64,000 nucleotides of DNA from Rhodospirillaceae bacterium (GTDB lineage: Bacteria > Pseudomonadota > Alphaproteobacteria > Rhodospirillales > Rhodospirillaceae). The translations under genes were made by a program, and so were the position numbers. Below are positions 35,178 through 42,067 of this stretch, piece by piece. The stretch is taken from assembly GCA_018666155.1 (NCBI GenBank), contig JABJAH010000037.1, positions 1 through 64,000 of the forward strand, written 5' to 3'. The first letter of the stretch is position 1. Each line of letters opens with the position of its first letter. A model generated the notes under the pieces. That model worked only from the letters and a program-made list of their open reading frames with translations, did not search any database and was not told where the DNA came from.

Positions 35178-35633
35178 ATGACCCTAGCTCACGCCACCTG
35201 CGTCGCCATTGGAGACATTGGCATTTTGATTCGCGGACCCTCAGGCGCCGGAAAATCAGACCTGGCCTTGCGGTTAATCGACGGCGGCGCTGTCTTGGTA
35301 TCCGACGACTACTGCAACCTTTCTACCCAGGGGGACAGCCTTGAAGCGGGCGCACCGGAAACTATCGCCGGTAAGATCGAACTGCGCGGCCATGGCATCG
35401 TCAATGTCGAATATGGAACGTCGGCTCAGATAGGTCTGGTCGTAGACCTCGCGCATAAGGATGATATCGCTCGCGTTCCAGAGACACAGACGTGTACGGT
35501 CGAAGGCATCATGATCGCCCATGTTATTGTTGATCCCGACACCCCATCGGCTGCGGCAAAAATTCGCTTGGTCGTGCACACTCTAAACGCGGGTAATTCA
35601 GCTGAACGTCGTGCGACTATGGACTCCTCATGA
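35178..35633 (+). CDS. hprK: HPr kinase/phosphorylase, short alphaproteobacterial form
   Basis: The 151-residue protein covers only the catalytic domain of HprK: Walker A RGPSGAGKSDLALRLI near residues 19–34, VSDDYCNL, and the family motif GKIELRGHGIVNVEY near residue 75. The N-terminal domain of Gram-positive HprK is absent, as is normal in this class. It phosphorylates the regulatory Ser of HPr and so feeds the PTS below it. ATG 35178 gives the usual start (MTLAHATCVAI); the frame is open from a TTG at 35112. Its end overlaps rapZ by 4 bases. Confidence 0.93.
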   Translation: MTLAHATCVAIGDIGILIRGPSGAGKSDLALRLIDGGAVLVSDDYCNLSTQGDSLEAGAPETIAGKIELRGHGIVNVEYGTSAQIGLVVDLAHKDDIARVPETQTCTVEGIMIAHVIVDPDTPSAAAKIRLVVHTLNAGNSAERRATMDSS

Positions 35634-36511
35634 ACAATTCAAATTCAGTCCGTCTATTTGTGATTACCGGCATGTCTGGAGCTGGCAAAAGCTCTGCGCT
35701 TCATGCGATGGAAGATCTCGGTTTTGAAACAGTAGACAATCTGCCCGTCTCCTTACTGGAAGCCGCCATGCGTGGCGGCGGACCAGACCGGCCATTGGCC
35801 GTTGGCATGGACGTTCGCACCCGCGATTTCAACACCGAGAACTTGATTGCTCAAATACAAGCTCTCGGCGATCAGCGCGCCATCGTGACAACTTTGATTT
35901 ATCTCGACAGTGACGATGATGTGCTGATGCGCCGGTATACGGAGACCAGGCGACCACACCCTCTTGCCGGAGACCTGCCAGTAGCGGGCGCAATTAGCCT
36001 TGAGCGGGAGTTACTAGCACCGGTTAAAGCCGTTGCCGATTTAGTGCTCGACACGTCATCCCTGACGCCTGGAGATCTCAAGCGGCAACTTGAAAAAACC
36101 TATGGCGGCGATGATGACAGGCCAATGCATATCCAGCTGGTCTCATTTGGCTATCGCAATGGTGTACCTCGCGAAGCTGACTTGGTGTTCGATGTCAGGT
36201 TTCTGCGCAACCCGCATTACGTAGACTCGTTGCAACACCAATCTGGCTTGGACGACCCGGTCGGCGAATACATCTCTGACGATCCGGCCTTTACTCCTTT
36301 TATGATAAATTTACTGAAATTGGTTGAGCCCTTGCTGCCGCGTTACCGCGAAGAGGGCAAAAGCTACCTGACCATAGCCATCGGCTGCACCGGTGGACAC
36401 CACAGATCAGTTTACACAGTCAAGGAACTGGCACTGAGGCTCAAAAACCTCGGGATTGAATTTGACTTCCGGCACCGCGACCTTAATGTTGAACCATCCA
36501 GGTCAGCGTAA
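35630..36511 (+). CDS. rapZ: RNase adapter / nucleotide-binding protein RapZ
   Basis: The 293-residue protein has the P-loop GMSGAGKSSALHAMEDLGFETVDNLP at its start and the C-terminal module VSFGYRNGVPREADLVFDVRFLRNP and IAIGCTGGHHRSVYT, both diagnostic. In E. coli RapZ guides RNase E to the GlmZ RNA to control glucosamine-6-phosphate synthase; in Alphaproteobacteria its targets are less clear. It overlaps hprK (ATGA), a standard pairing. Confidence 0.95.
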   Translation: MNNSNSVRLFVITGMSGAGKSSALHAMEDLGFETVDNLPVSLLEAAMRGGGPDRPLAVGMDVRTRDFNTENLIAQIQALGDQRAIVTTLIYLDSDDDVLMRRYTETRRPHPLAGDLPVAGAISLERELLAPVKAVADLVLDTSSLTPGDLKRQLEKTYGGDDDRPMHIQLVSFGYRNGVPREADLVFDVRFLRNPHYVDSLQHQSGLDDPVGEYISDDPAFTPFMINLLKLVEPLLPRYREEGKSYLTIAIGCTGGHHRSVYTVKELALRLKNLGIEFDFRHRDLNVEPSRSA

Positions 36512-36593
36512 AGTTTGATGCACTGGAGAAACGGATAACGCGAGCAAACCCGCACGAAGGTATGCCGCAAACAAACGGACGGACGCCTCATTC

Positions 36594-36998
36594 ATGATTG
36601 GAATGGTTCTTGTAACGCACGGGCGATTGGCGCTGGAGCTATTCGCAGCGCTTGAGCATGTTGTCGGTCCTCAGACGCAAACCGCCAGCATTTGCATCGG
36701 ACCGGACGATGACATGGAACAGCGTCGCGCAGAAATTGTTGCGGCTGTGGAGAAGGTCGAAACTGGTAGTGGTGTCGTCGTGTTAACAGACATGTTCGGG
36801 GGCACGCCGTCCAATTTGGCGATCTCGATTATGGAAAACGCCAACGTTGAAGTGATCGCCGGCGTCAATTTGCCGCTGTTGATTAAGCTTGCCTCAGTCC
36901 GCTCGACGGAATCTATGTCCGACGCAGTTTTGCAGGCACAAGAAGCAGGACGTAAGTATATCAACGTGGCTTCAGCACTGCTCGCCCAGAAGAATTAG
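36594..36998 (+). CDS. PTS system mannose-type EIIA component
   Basis: The 134-residue protein is a stand-alone EIIA of the mannose family, with the phosphorylated His9 in LVTHGRLALE and the conserved VVLTDMFGGTPSNLA near residue 63. With no EIIB or EIIC in the window it is most likely regulatory, receiving phosphate from HPr. It lies between rapZ (82 bases) and ptsH (14 bases). Confidence 0.92.
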   Translation: MIGMVLVTHGRLALELFAALEHVVGPQTQTASICIGPDDDMEQRRAEIVAAVEKVETGSGVVVLTDMFGGTPSNLAISIMENANVEVIAGVNLPLLIKLASVRSTESMSDAVLQAQEAGRKYINVASALLAQKN

Positions 36999-37012
36999 GG
37001 CGGCAGGTACGT

Positions 37013-37288
37013 ATGTCAGACCCGATCCAGCGCACCGCTAAGATCGTCAACACCAAAGGATTACATGCCAGGGCAGCTGCAAAATTTTGCAAGACAGCAG
37101 AACAGTTCAATGCTGAGGTCTTGGTTTCAAGAGGCGATATTGAAGTCTCGAGTTGTTCCATCATGGGCCTATTAATGCTTGCCGCAGCTCAAGGCACAGA
37201 AATTACGCTCAGCGCGACCGGCGAGGATGCAGAAAAAGCAATGAACACAATCTGTCAGCTTGTCGACGCAGGTTTCCATGAAGACTGA
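37013..37288 (+). CDS. ptsH: Phosphocarrier protein HPr
   Basis: The 91-residue protein has the active-site His18 in TKGLHARAAAKF and the regulatory Ser49 in SSCSIMGLLML, the site used by HprK. It shuttles phosphate from enzyme I to EIIA. It overlaps the start of the enzyme I gene by 11 bases. Confidence 0.95.
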   Translation: MSDPIQRTAKIVNTKGLHARAAAKFCKTAEQFNAEVLVSRGDIEVSSCSIMGLLMLAAAQGTEITLSATGEDAEKAMNTICQLVDAGFHED

Positions 37289-39053
37289 GAACCGACTGCA
37301 TATGAAACACGGAAAGCAACGGACGTTTGAAGGTCTTGCGGTCGGTCGTGGTATCGCGATCGGCACTGTCTATCGCCATGACTCACGTTACGATGTTTAC
37401 GTTCGCGAGGTCCGCATTTCAGAGAGTCGCGTTAAACGTGAACAGGAGCGGTTTGCAGGAGCAGCACGCAAAGCAAATCTCGAAATTGAAGCGCTGCAGG
37501 TCAAGGCCAAAAAGCTACCGGGCGCCGCCCGAGAGGAACTCGGATACCTGCTAGACGCGTACCAGCAAATGTTGAAGGGATCCCGTCTCATTCGCGGTGT
37601 TGAAAAACGCATAAGGACGGACCGAATCAATGCTGAAGCGGCTGTGCTCAAAGAAATAAACAAGATGGAAGACGCATTCGCGGCGATGGATGATAGCTAC
37701 CTGTCGGCGCGGATCGATGACATTCGAGAAGTTGGTAACCGTCTGGTCCGCTGCCTTGGCATGAAACAAGCCGCAGCTTTCGCATCCCTTCCTCGGAACG
37801 CCGTTATTGTGAGCGACGAGCTATCTCCTGCTGATACGGCACTGTTGGACCCCAAGCAGGTAGCAGGCTTGGCCACAGTCTTGGGTGGCGTCGAAAGCCA
37901 TACTGCGATCATGGCACGATCCCTCGCCCTCCCAGCCGTCGTCGCCGCCGCCGAGCTGACGTCCTGGGCTCGCAACGGTGACATAATCATCGTCGACGGT
38001 GGCGCCGGGCATGTGATTCTTAATCCATCAGAGGCCGTTCTTACGCAGTACCGCAAACGCCGCGCCAACTATCTACGCGGTCGTCGGTCCCTGGATAAAT
38101 TGCGCTCAGTACCTGCGGTCACCCAAGACGGCATGGCAATCACGCTGCAGGCCAATATTGAATTGCCAAGTGAAATTGATAGCGTACTGCGCTCGGGCGC
38201 AACGGGCATCGGCCTGCTCCGCAGTGAGTTTCTGTTTATGAACCGTGATGACTTGCCCGGAGAAGAAGAACAGTTCAACGCCCTATTGCACGTCGTCAAA
38301 CGGATGGATGGGCGGCCCGTGACCATTCGCACGCTAGACATTGGTGCTGACAAACTCAGTGACGCTTTGGGATTTGAGCCCGGCCCCAATCCCGCGCTTG
38401 GTCTCCGCGCAATCAGATTTTCTTTGAAACGACGCAAGACGCTCATGGAGCAGCTGGCCGCAATACTGCGCGCTGGCGCGTTTGGTCCCGTCCGTATTCT
38501 GTTGCCAATGGTATGCACCGTTGACGAAGTGCGAGAGGTGCGCCGCATACTCAACCGCCTCGCCGGGCGATTGAAGCGTAAAGGCGTTCGGATCGCAGAC
38601 CCCATCCCGCCGCTCGGCATCATGATAGAAATTCCCGGCGCTGCACTCGCCGCAGACGCCTTGGCGGCGGAAGCCGATTTCTTTGCGATCGGCACCAATG
38701 ACCTTACCCAATACACCTTGGCCATTGATCGCACGGACGAGACGGTCGCGTATTTATACAATCCCCTCCACCCTGCGGTTTTGCGTCTCATTCAATTTTC
38801 CGCTGAAGCTGCAGCCGCAGCTGGTATTCCGGTTTCGGTCTGTGGGGAAATGGCAGGCGATGAACGCCTAACCCCTCTCTTGCTCGGTCTTGGCATTGCA
38901 GAGCTCTCAATGGCAGCAGGCAGTATTCCGAGGGTTAAGAAACGCGTCCGCGCGCTCAATTTAGCGGCGATTGCCGGTCGAGCTCGGCGGGTAACCAGCG
39001 ACGCTGACCCGGTCCGGCTTAACGCGTTTATCTCTGATATGGCTGAAGCTTAA
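37278..39053 (+). CDS. ptsI: Phosphoenolpyruvate-protein phosphotransferase (enzyme I)
   Basis: The 591-residue protein has the phospho-His208 in LGGVESHTAIMARSLALP and the PEP-binding barrel with GIGLLRSEFLFMNRDDLP, DIGADKL, FFAIGTNDLTQYTLAIDR and VSVCGEMAG. It takes phosphate from PEP and passes it to HPr. ATG 37278 is chosen because AGG lies 5 bases upstream; an ATG at 37302, after the HPr stop, is an alternative. No GAF domain is attached, so it is not the nitrogen PtsP form. It closes the hprK–rapZ–EIIA–ptsH–ptsI set. Confidence 0.95.
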   Translation: MKTENRLHMKHGKQRTFEGLAVGRGIAIGTVYRHDSRYDVYVREVRISESRVKREQERFAGAARKANLEIEALQVKAKKLPGAAREELGYLLDAYQQMLKGSRLIRGVEKRIRTDRINAEAAVLKEINKMEDAFAAMDDSYLSARIDDIREVGNRLVRCLGMKQAAAFASLPRNAVIVSDELSPADTALLDPKQVAGLATVLGGVESHTAIMARSLALPAVVAAAELTSWARNGDIIIVDGGAGHVILNPSEAVLTQYRKRRANYLRGRRSLDKLRSVPAVTQDGMAITLQANIELPSEIDSVLRSGATGIGLLRSEFLFMNRDDLPGEEEQFNALLHVVKRMDGRPVTIRTLDIGADKLSDALGFEPGPNPALGLRAIRFSLKRRKTLMEQLAAILRAGAFGPVRILLPMVCTVDEVREVRRILNRLAGRLKRKGVRIADPIPPLGIMIEIPGAALAADALAAEADFFAIGTNDLTQYTLAIDRTDETVAYLYNPLHPAVLRLIQFSAEAAAAAGIPVSVCGEMAGDERLTPLLLGLGIAELSMAAGSIPRVKKRVRALNLAAIAGRARRVTSDADPVRLNAFISDMAEA

Positions 39054-39078
39054 CTTATCAGTTTTTCGAGGCTGTAAC

Positions 39079-39107
39079 TTGCCCCTGGCCGAGTCGGCTG
39101 GTATATG
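39079..39107 (+). promoter_or_regulatory. Candidate promoter for ahcY
   Basis: TTGCCC at 39079–39084 and TATATG at 39102–39107 have 17 bases between, about 75 bases before the start codon at 39183. It would start transcription near 39114, just ahead of the hairpin at 39122–39139. Confidence 0.45.
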
Positions 39108-39121
39108 CGGGGCCAAATCAG

Positions 39122-39139
39122 GGGCGGCAAGAGCCGCCC
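39122..39139 (+). promoter_or_regulatory. Hairpin in the ahcY 5' leader
   Basis: GGGCGGC (39122–39128) pairs exactly with GCCGCCC (39133–39139) around AAGA and is followed by TTCTT. It could be the ptsI terminator or a leader stem of ahcY. No SAH riboswitch core is recognisable around it. Confidence 0.4.
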
Positions 39140-39182
39140 TTCTTACATCCGTCCCTTACGCGCCGCCTCAGGAGCCACCTCA

Positions 39183-40475
39183 ATGAGTTTCACCGATTAC
39201 AAAGTTGCAGATATTTCTCAGGCCGAATGGGGCCGCCATGAAACCGATATGGCTGAAACGGAGATGCCAGGCCTGATGGCCGTTCGTGAAGAATACGGGA
39301 CCAGCAAGCCCTTGGCCGGAGCACGCATTGCCGGGTGTCTTCACATGACCATTCAGACAGCCGTGCTCATCGAAACGCTAACCGCCTTAGGTGCTGAAGT
39401 GCGTTGGAGCTCTTGCAATATTTTCTCCACCCAGGACCACGCCGCAGCGGCCATGGCGGCAGCGAATATCCCTGTCTTTGCCTGGAAAGGCATGAGCGAC
39501 GAAGAATTTTGGTGGGCCATTGATCAAACCATCGAAGGGCCCGATGGCTGGCGCCCGAACATGATTCTAGATGATGGCGGTGACCTCACCCAGGTCATGC
39601 ATGAGAAATTCCCCGCGCTGCTGGATGACGTCCGAGGTATTTCCGAAGAAACCACAACAGGTGTTCACCGTCTCTATGAGATGGCGAAAGAAGGTTCACT
39701 TAAAGCCCCCTGCATCAACGTCAACGACAGTGTGACCAAGTCTAAGTTCGACAATGTCTATGGCTGCCGCGAAAGCCTAGTGGACGGAATTCGTCGCGCC
39801 ACCGATGTCATGATGGCTGGTAAAGTCGCCGTCGTGAACGGCTACGGTGACGTTGGCAAAGGCTCCGCCGCCTCCATGCAAAATGCAGGGTGTCGGGTTA
39901 TGGTAACGGAGGTTGATCCGATCTGTGCCCTTCAGGCTGCGATGGAAGGGTTTGAAGTCGTTACCATGGATGATGCGGCATCTGTCGGAGACATTTTTGT
40001 TACGACAACGGGCAACGTCGACGTCATTACCATTGATCACATGCGCGCCATGAAACATCGCGCCATCGTCTGCAACATCGGCCACTTTGATACGGAAATT
40101 CAGGTCGGCGCCTTGAAGAATAACAAATGGCACAACGTCAAACCGCAAGTCGACGAAGTTGAATTTCCCGACGGCAAGCGCATCATTCTGCTCGCAGAAG
40201 GCCGTCTGGTGAATCTTGGCTGTGCAACTGGTCACCCTAGTTTCGTCATGAGTGCGTCATTTACCAACCAAGTTCTTGCCCAGATCGAACTCTGGAACAA
40301 TACCGACCAGTATGAAAAACAAGTTTACGTCCTGCCCAAACACCTCGACGAAAAAGTCGCCGCTCTACACCTGGAAAAAATTGGTGCCAAGCTCACTAAG
40401 CTGACTGCCAAGCAAGCCGAGTACATCGGTGTGGATACTCAAGGACCCTTCAAGCCCGAAGCTTACCGTTACTAA
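39183..40475 (+). CDS. ahcY: Adenosylhomocysteinase
   Basis: The 430-residue protein has [32 protein letters not shown], the active-site region [20 protein letters not shown], the NAD-binding [13 protein letters not shown] and the C-terminal KPEAYRY that reaches into the partner subunit. It splits S-adenosylhomocysteine into adenosine and homocysteine, clearing the by-product of the several methyltransferases here. ATG 39183 follows AGGAG; the open frame begins earlier at 39105 but overlaps the promoter. Length is normal for the family. Confidence 0.97.
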   Translation: MSFTDYKVADISQAEWGRHETDMAETEMPGLMAVREEYGTSKPLAGARIAGCLHMTIQTAVLIETLTALGAEVRWSSCNIFSTQDHAAAAMAAANIPVFAWKGMSDEEFWWAIDQTIEGPDGWRPNMILDDGGDLTQVMHEKFPALLDDVRGISEETTTGVHRLYEMAKEGSLKAPCINVNDSVTKSKFDNVYGCRESLVDGIRRATDVMMAGKVAVVNGYGDVGKGSAASMQNAGCRVMVTEVDPICALQAAMEGFEVVTMDDAASVGDIFVTTTGNVDVITIDHMRAMKHRAIVCNIGHFDTEIQVGALKNNKWHNVKPQVDEVEFPDGKRIILLAEGRLVNLGCATGHPSFVMSASFTNQVLAQIELWNNTDQYEKQVYVLPKHLDEKVAALHLEKIGAKLTKLTAKQAEYIGVDTQGPFKPEAYRY

Positions 40476-40493
40476 GCGGGGGATGGCCGAGCT

Positions 40494-41162
40494 TTAGAGT
40501 TCTGGTCGAATGCGGATATTGAAGGCGATCGTGATGCGATCGCCTTCACCCCAATAGGGGTGGACCATATGCTTGAGCCAGCTAGGAAAAACAATCAGTT
40601 GTCCCGTTTCGGGATTTATCGATTTGGCCTCACCAAAGGGTAGGCCAGGAATCGCTACCATTTCGGCGCCCGCGCGCGGATCAAGAAACTCGATAGCACC
40701 CGATTTTGGGTGCTCGGCGGACGGTGGTTCGCCAACGTCAACATAATAAACCCCAGACCACACACACGCAGGGTGGGTGTGGATCGTGTTATAGTCACCG
40801 CGGCGGTTTAGATTGGCCCAGGCATTGAGTTCAATCTTCCCTGTATAGACCTGCCCATCAGACGTAACTTCGGTTAGATCTTTAAACGCTGTAACGATCC
40901 ATGCCTGTAATTGCGCTATCGCCGGGCCGCCCCAAGTCAACAGGTCTTCGCCAGAATGCCAGCCGCCTTGGTTGCTTTTTTGGATGTTTTTGTCGGACGA
41001 TGCGCGATCAAGTATGAGCGACTTAAGTTCGCTGTTTACGGCTGCGACACCTTTGAAACGGCGGAGGACAACCGGCGTTGTCCACCAAACCAAAGCATCC
41101 GAATCCATCGTGTAATCGGTCGAATGCATGCCGGACTCGGCTTTAGTAGATTTTCCCACCAT
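40494..41162 (-). CDS. 2OG-Fe(II) oxygenase-like protein, TIGR02466 family (copy A)
   Basis: The 222-residue protein has a double-stranded beta-helix core with HTHPACVWSGVYYVDVG, FLDPRAG, then FPSWLKHMVHPYWGEGDRITIAFNI, a pattern of His ligands and a distal Arg seen in the TIGR02466 family of putative iron/2-oxoglutarate enzymes. The N-terminal half has the paired WW/TTP and GGWHSGEDLLTWG stretches shared with its neighbour. Substrate unknown; protein or amino-acid hydroxylation is possible. AAGG lies 6 bases before the ATG. It is the downstream member of a tandem pair. Confidence 0.78.
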   Translation of the reverse strand: MVGKSTKAESGMHSTDYTMDSDALVWWTTPVVLRRFKGVAAVNSELKSLILDRASSDKNIQKSNQGGWHSGEDLLTWGGPAIAQLQAWIVTAFKDLTEVTSDGQVYTGKIELNAWANLNRRGDYNTIHTHPACVWSGVYYVDVGEPPSAEHPKSGAIEFLDPRAGAEMVAIPGLPFGEAKSINPETGQLIVFPSWLKHMVHPYWGEGDRITIAFNIRIRPEL

Positions 41163-41170
41163 GCTGCGCC

Positions 41171-41794
41171 TTACATCAAATCCAAAAGAGCGACGTTGAA
41201 TGCGACGGATATGCGCTCGCCCTCACCCTGGTACGCTCGAACGCCATGCAAGAGCCACGACGGAAAAAATAACATTTGGCCGTTTAGTGGGTTGAACTCT
41301 CGGCCTTTGCCGAACTTGCCGAATGGATCTTGGCACATACCTGCGCCAGCACGCGGGTCCTGGAAATGGATAAAACCTGATTTTTTTTCCACATCAACAG
41401 GCGTTCCAACATCTACATAATATACGCCTGACCAAGCAGATTGCGGGTGATTATGCATATCATTGGCGTGGCCCGGGCCATTGATGTTCGCCCAACACGT
41501 GATCTGAACGCCGCCGGAGTAACCCTGCCCCTTACCTGTTCGCTGGGTTGCCTTGCGAAGCCCCTCTAAAATCCATTTCTTCAGCGTTGCCACAGCCGGA
41601 GAGGACCAGGTAAGCATGTCATCGGAAGAATGCCAGCCGCCAAGGTTGCTTTTTACTAGGCCGGGCGACTGCGCCCTTCGGTCAAGGATAACGGCCTTGA
41701 GTTCAGCGTTGAGGCCTACCGCCTCTGGCCACGCAAGCGCGAAAACCGGTGTCCCCCACCAAAGCTCAATATCGTTCTGTAACTTTAAATCCAT
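41171..41794 (-). CDS. 2OG-Fe(II) oxygenase-like protein, TIGR02466 family (copy B)
   Basis: The 207-residue upstream paralogue of the gene at 40494, with the same layout: GGWHSSDDMLTWSSPAVA, MHNHPQSAWSGVYYVDVG, QDPRAGAGM and FPSWLLHGVRAYQGEGERISVAFNV. The two stops and starts are 8 bases apart, so they form one operon. The copies differ at many positions, including VHPY against VRAY beside the distal His, so they may have separate substrates. It lies ahead of a convergent-to-divergent junction with a small ORF at 41867. Confidence 0.78.
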   Translation of the reverse strand: MDLKLQNDIELWWGTPVFALAWPEAVGLNAELKAVILDRRAQSPGLVKSNLGGWHSSDDMLTWSSPAVATLKKWILEGLRKATQRTGKGQGYSGGVQITCWANINGPGHANDMHNHPQSAWSGVYYVDVGTPVDVEKKSGFIHFQDPRAGAGMCQDPFGKFGKGREFNPLNGQMLFFPSWLLHGVRAYQGEGERISVAFNVALLDLM

Positions 41795-41866
41795 GTCAGC
41801 ACAAAGTCTTCGACCTAGTTTTCCTGAAAGGCTCTATACCATATAACTGAACAATACGATTTGATC

Positions 41867-42052
41867 ATGGTCAGAAATACGAGTGATGATATGAGATTGG
41901 CGTCAGGCATTCGCTTGGGCACCGACAGAATCCCCTGGTACAACTGTGTCGATCCGATTCCCTATGACCTTGGGGACACAGCAGATATGGTCCTGGATAG
42001 AATTGCCGCGCGGCTTCGCAAGCGAGTGGCGCAAGATGGCCCAGCGCATTAA
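41867..42052 (+). CDS. Small hypothetical protein
   Basis: An ORF of 61 codons ending 15 bases before the DivL-like kinase. The product has a recognisable central part, RIPWYNCVDPIPYDLGDTAD, and a basic C-terminal helix, RIAARLRKRVAQ. No family is known to me. The start is uncertain (ATG 41867 or 41891), with no clear ribosome site. The composition looks coding and the position suggests co-transcription with the kinase. Confidence 0.42.
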   Translation: MVRNTSDDMRLASGIRLGTDRIPWYNCVDPIPYDLGDTADMVLDRIAARLRKRVAQDGPAH

Positions 42053-42067
42053 GAAAGAAGGCTCCGT

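Noticed and set aside
39057-39182. SAH riboswitch upstream of ahcY
   Set aside because: The conserved core of that class could not be found; only a simple GC hairpin is present.
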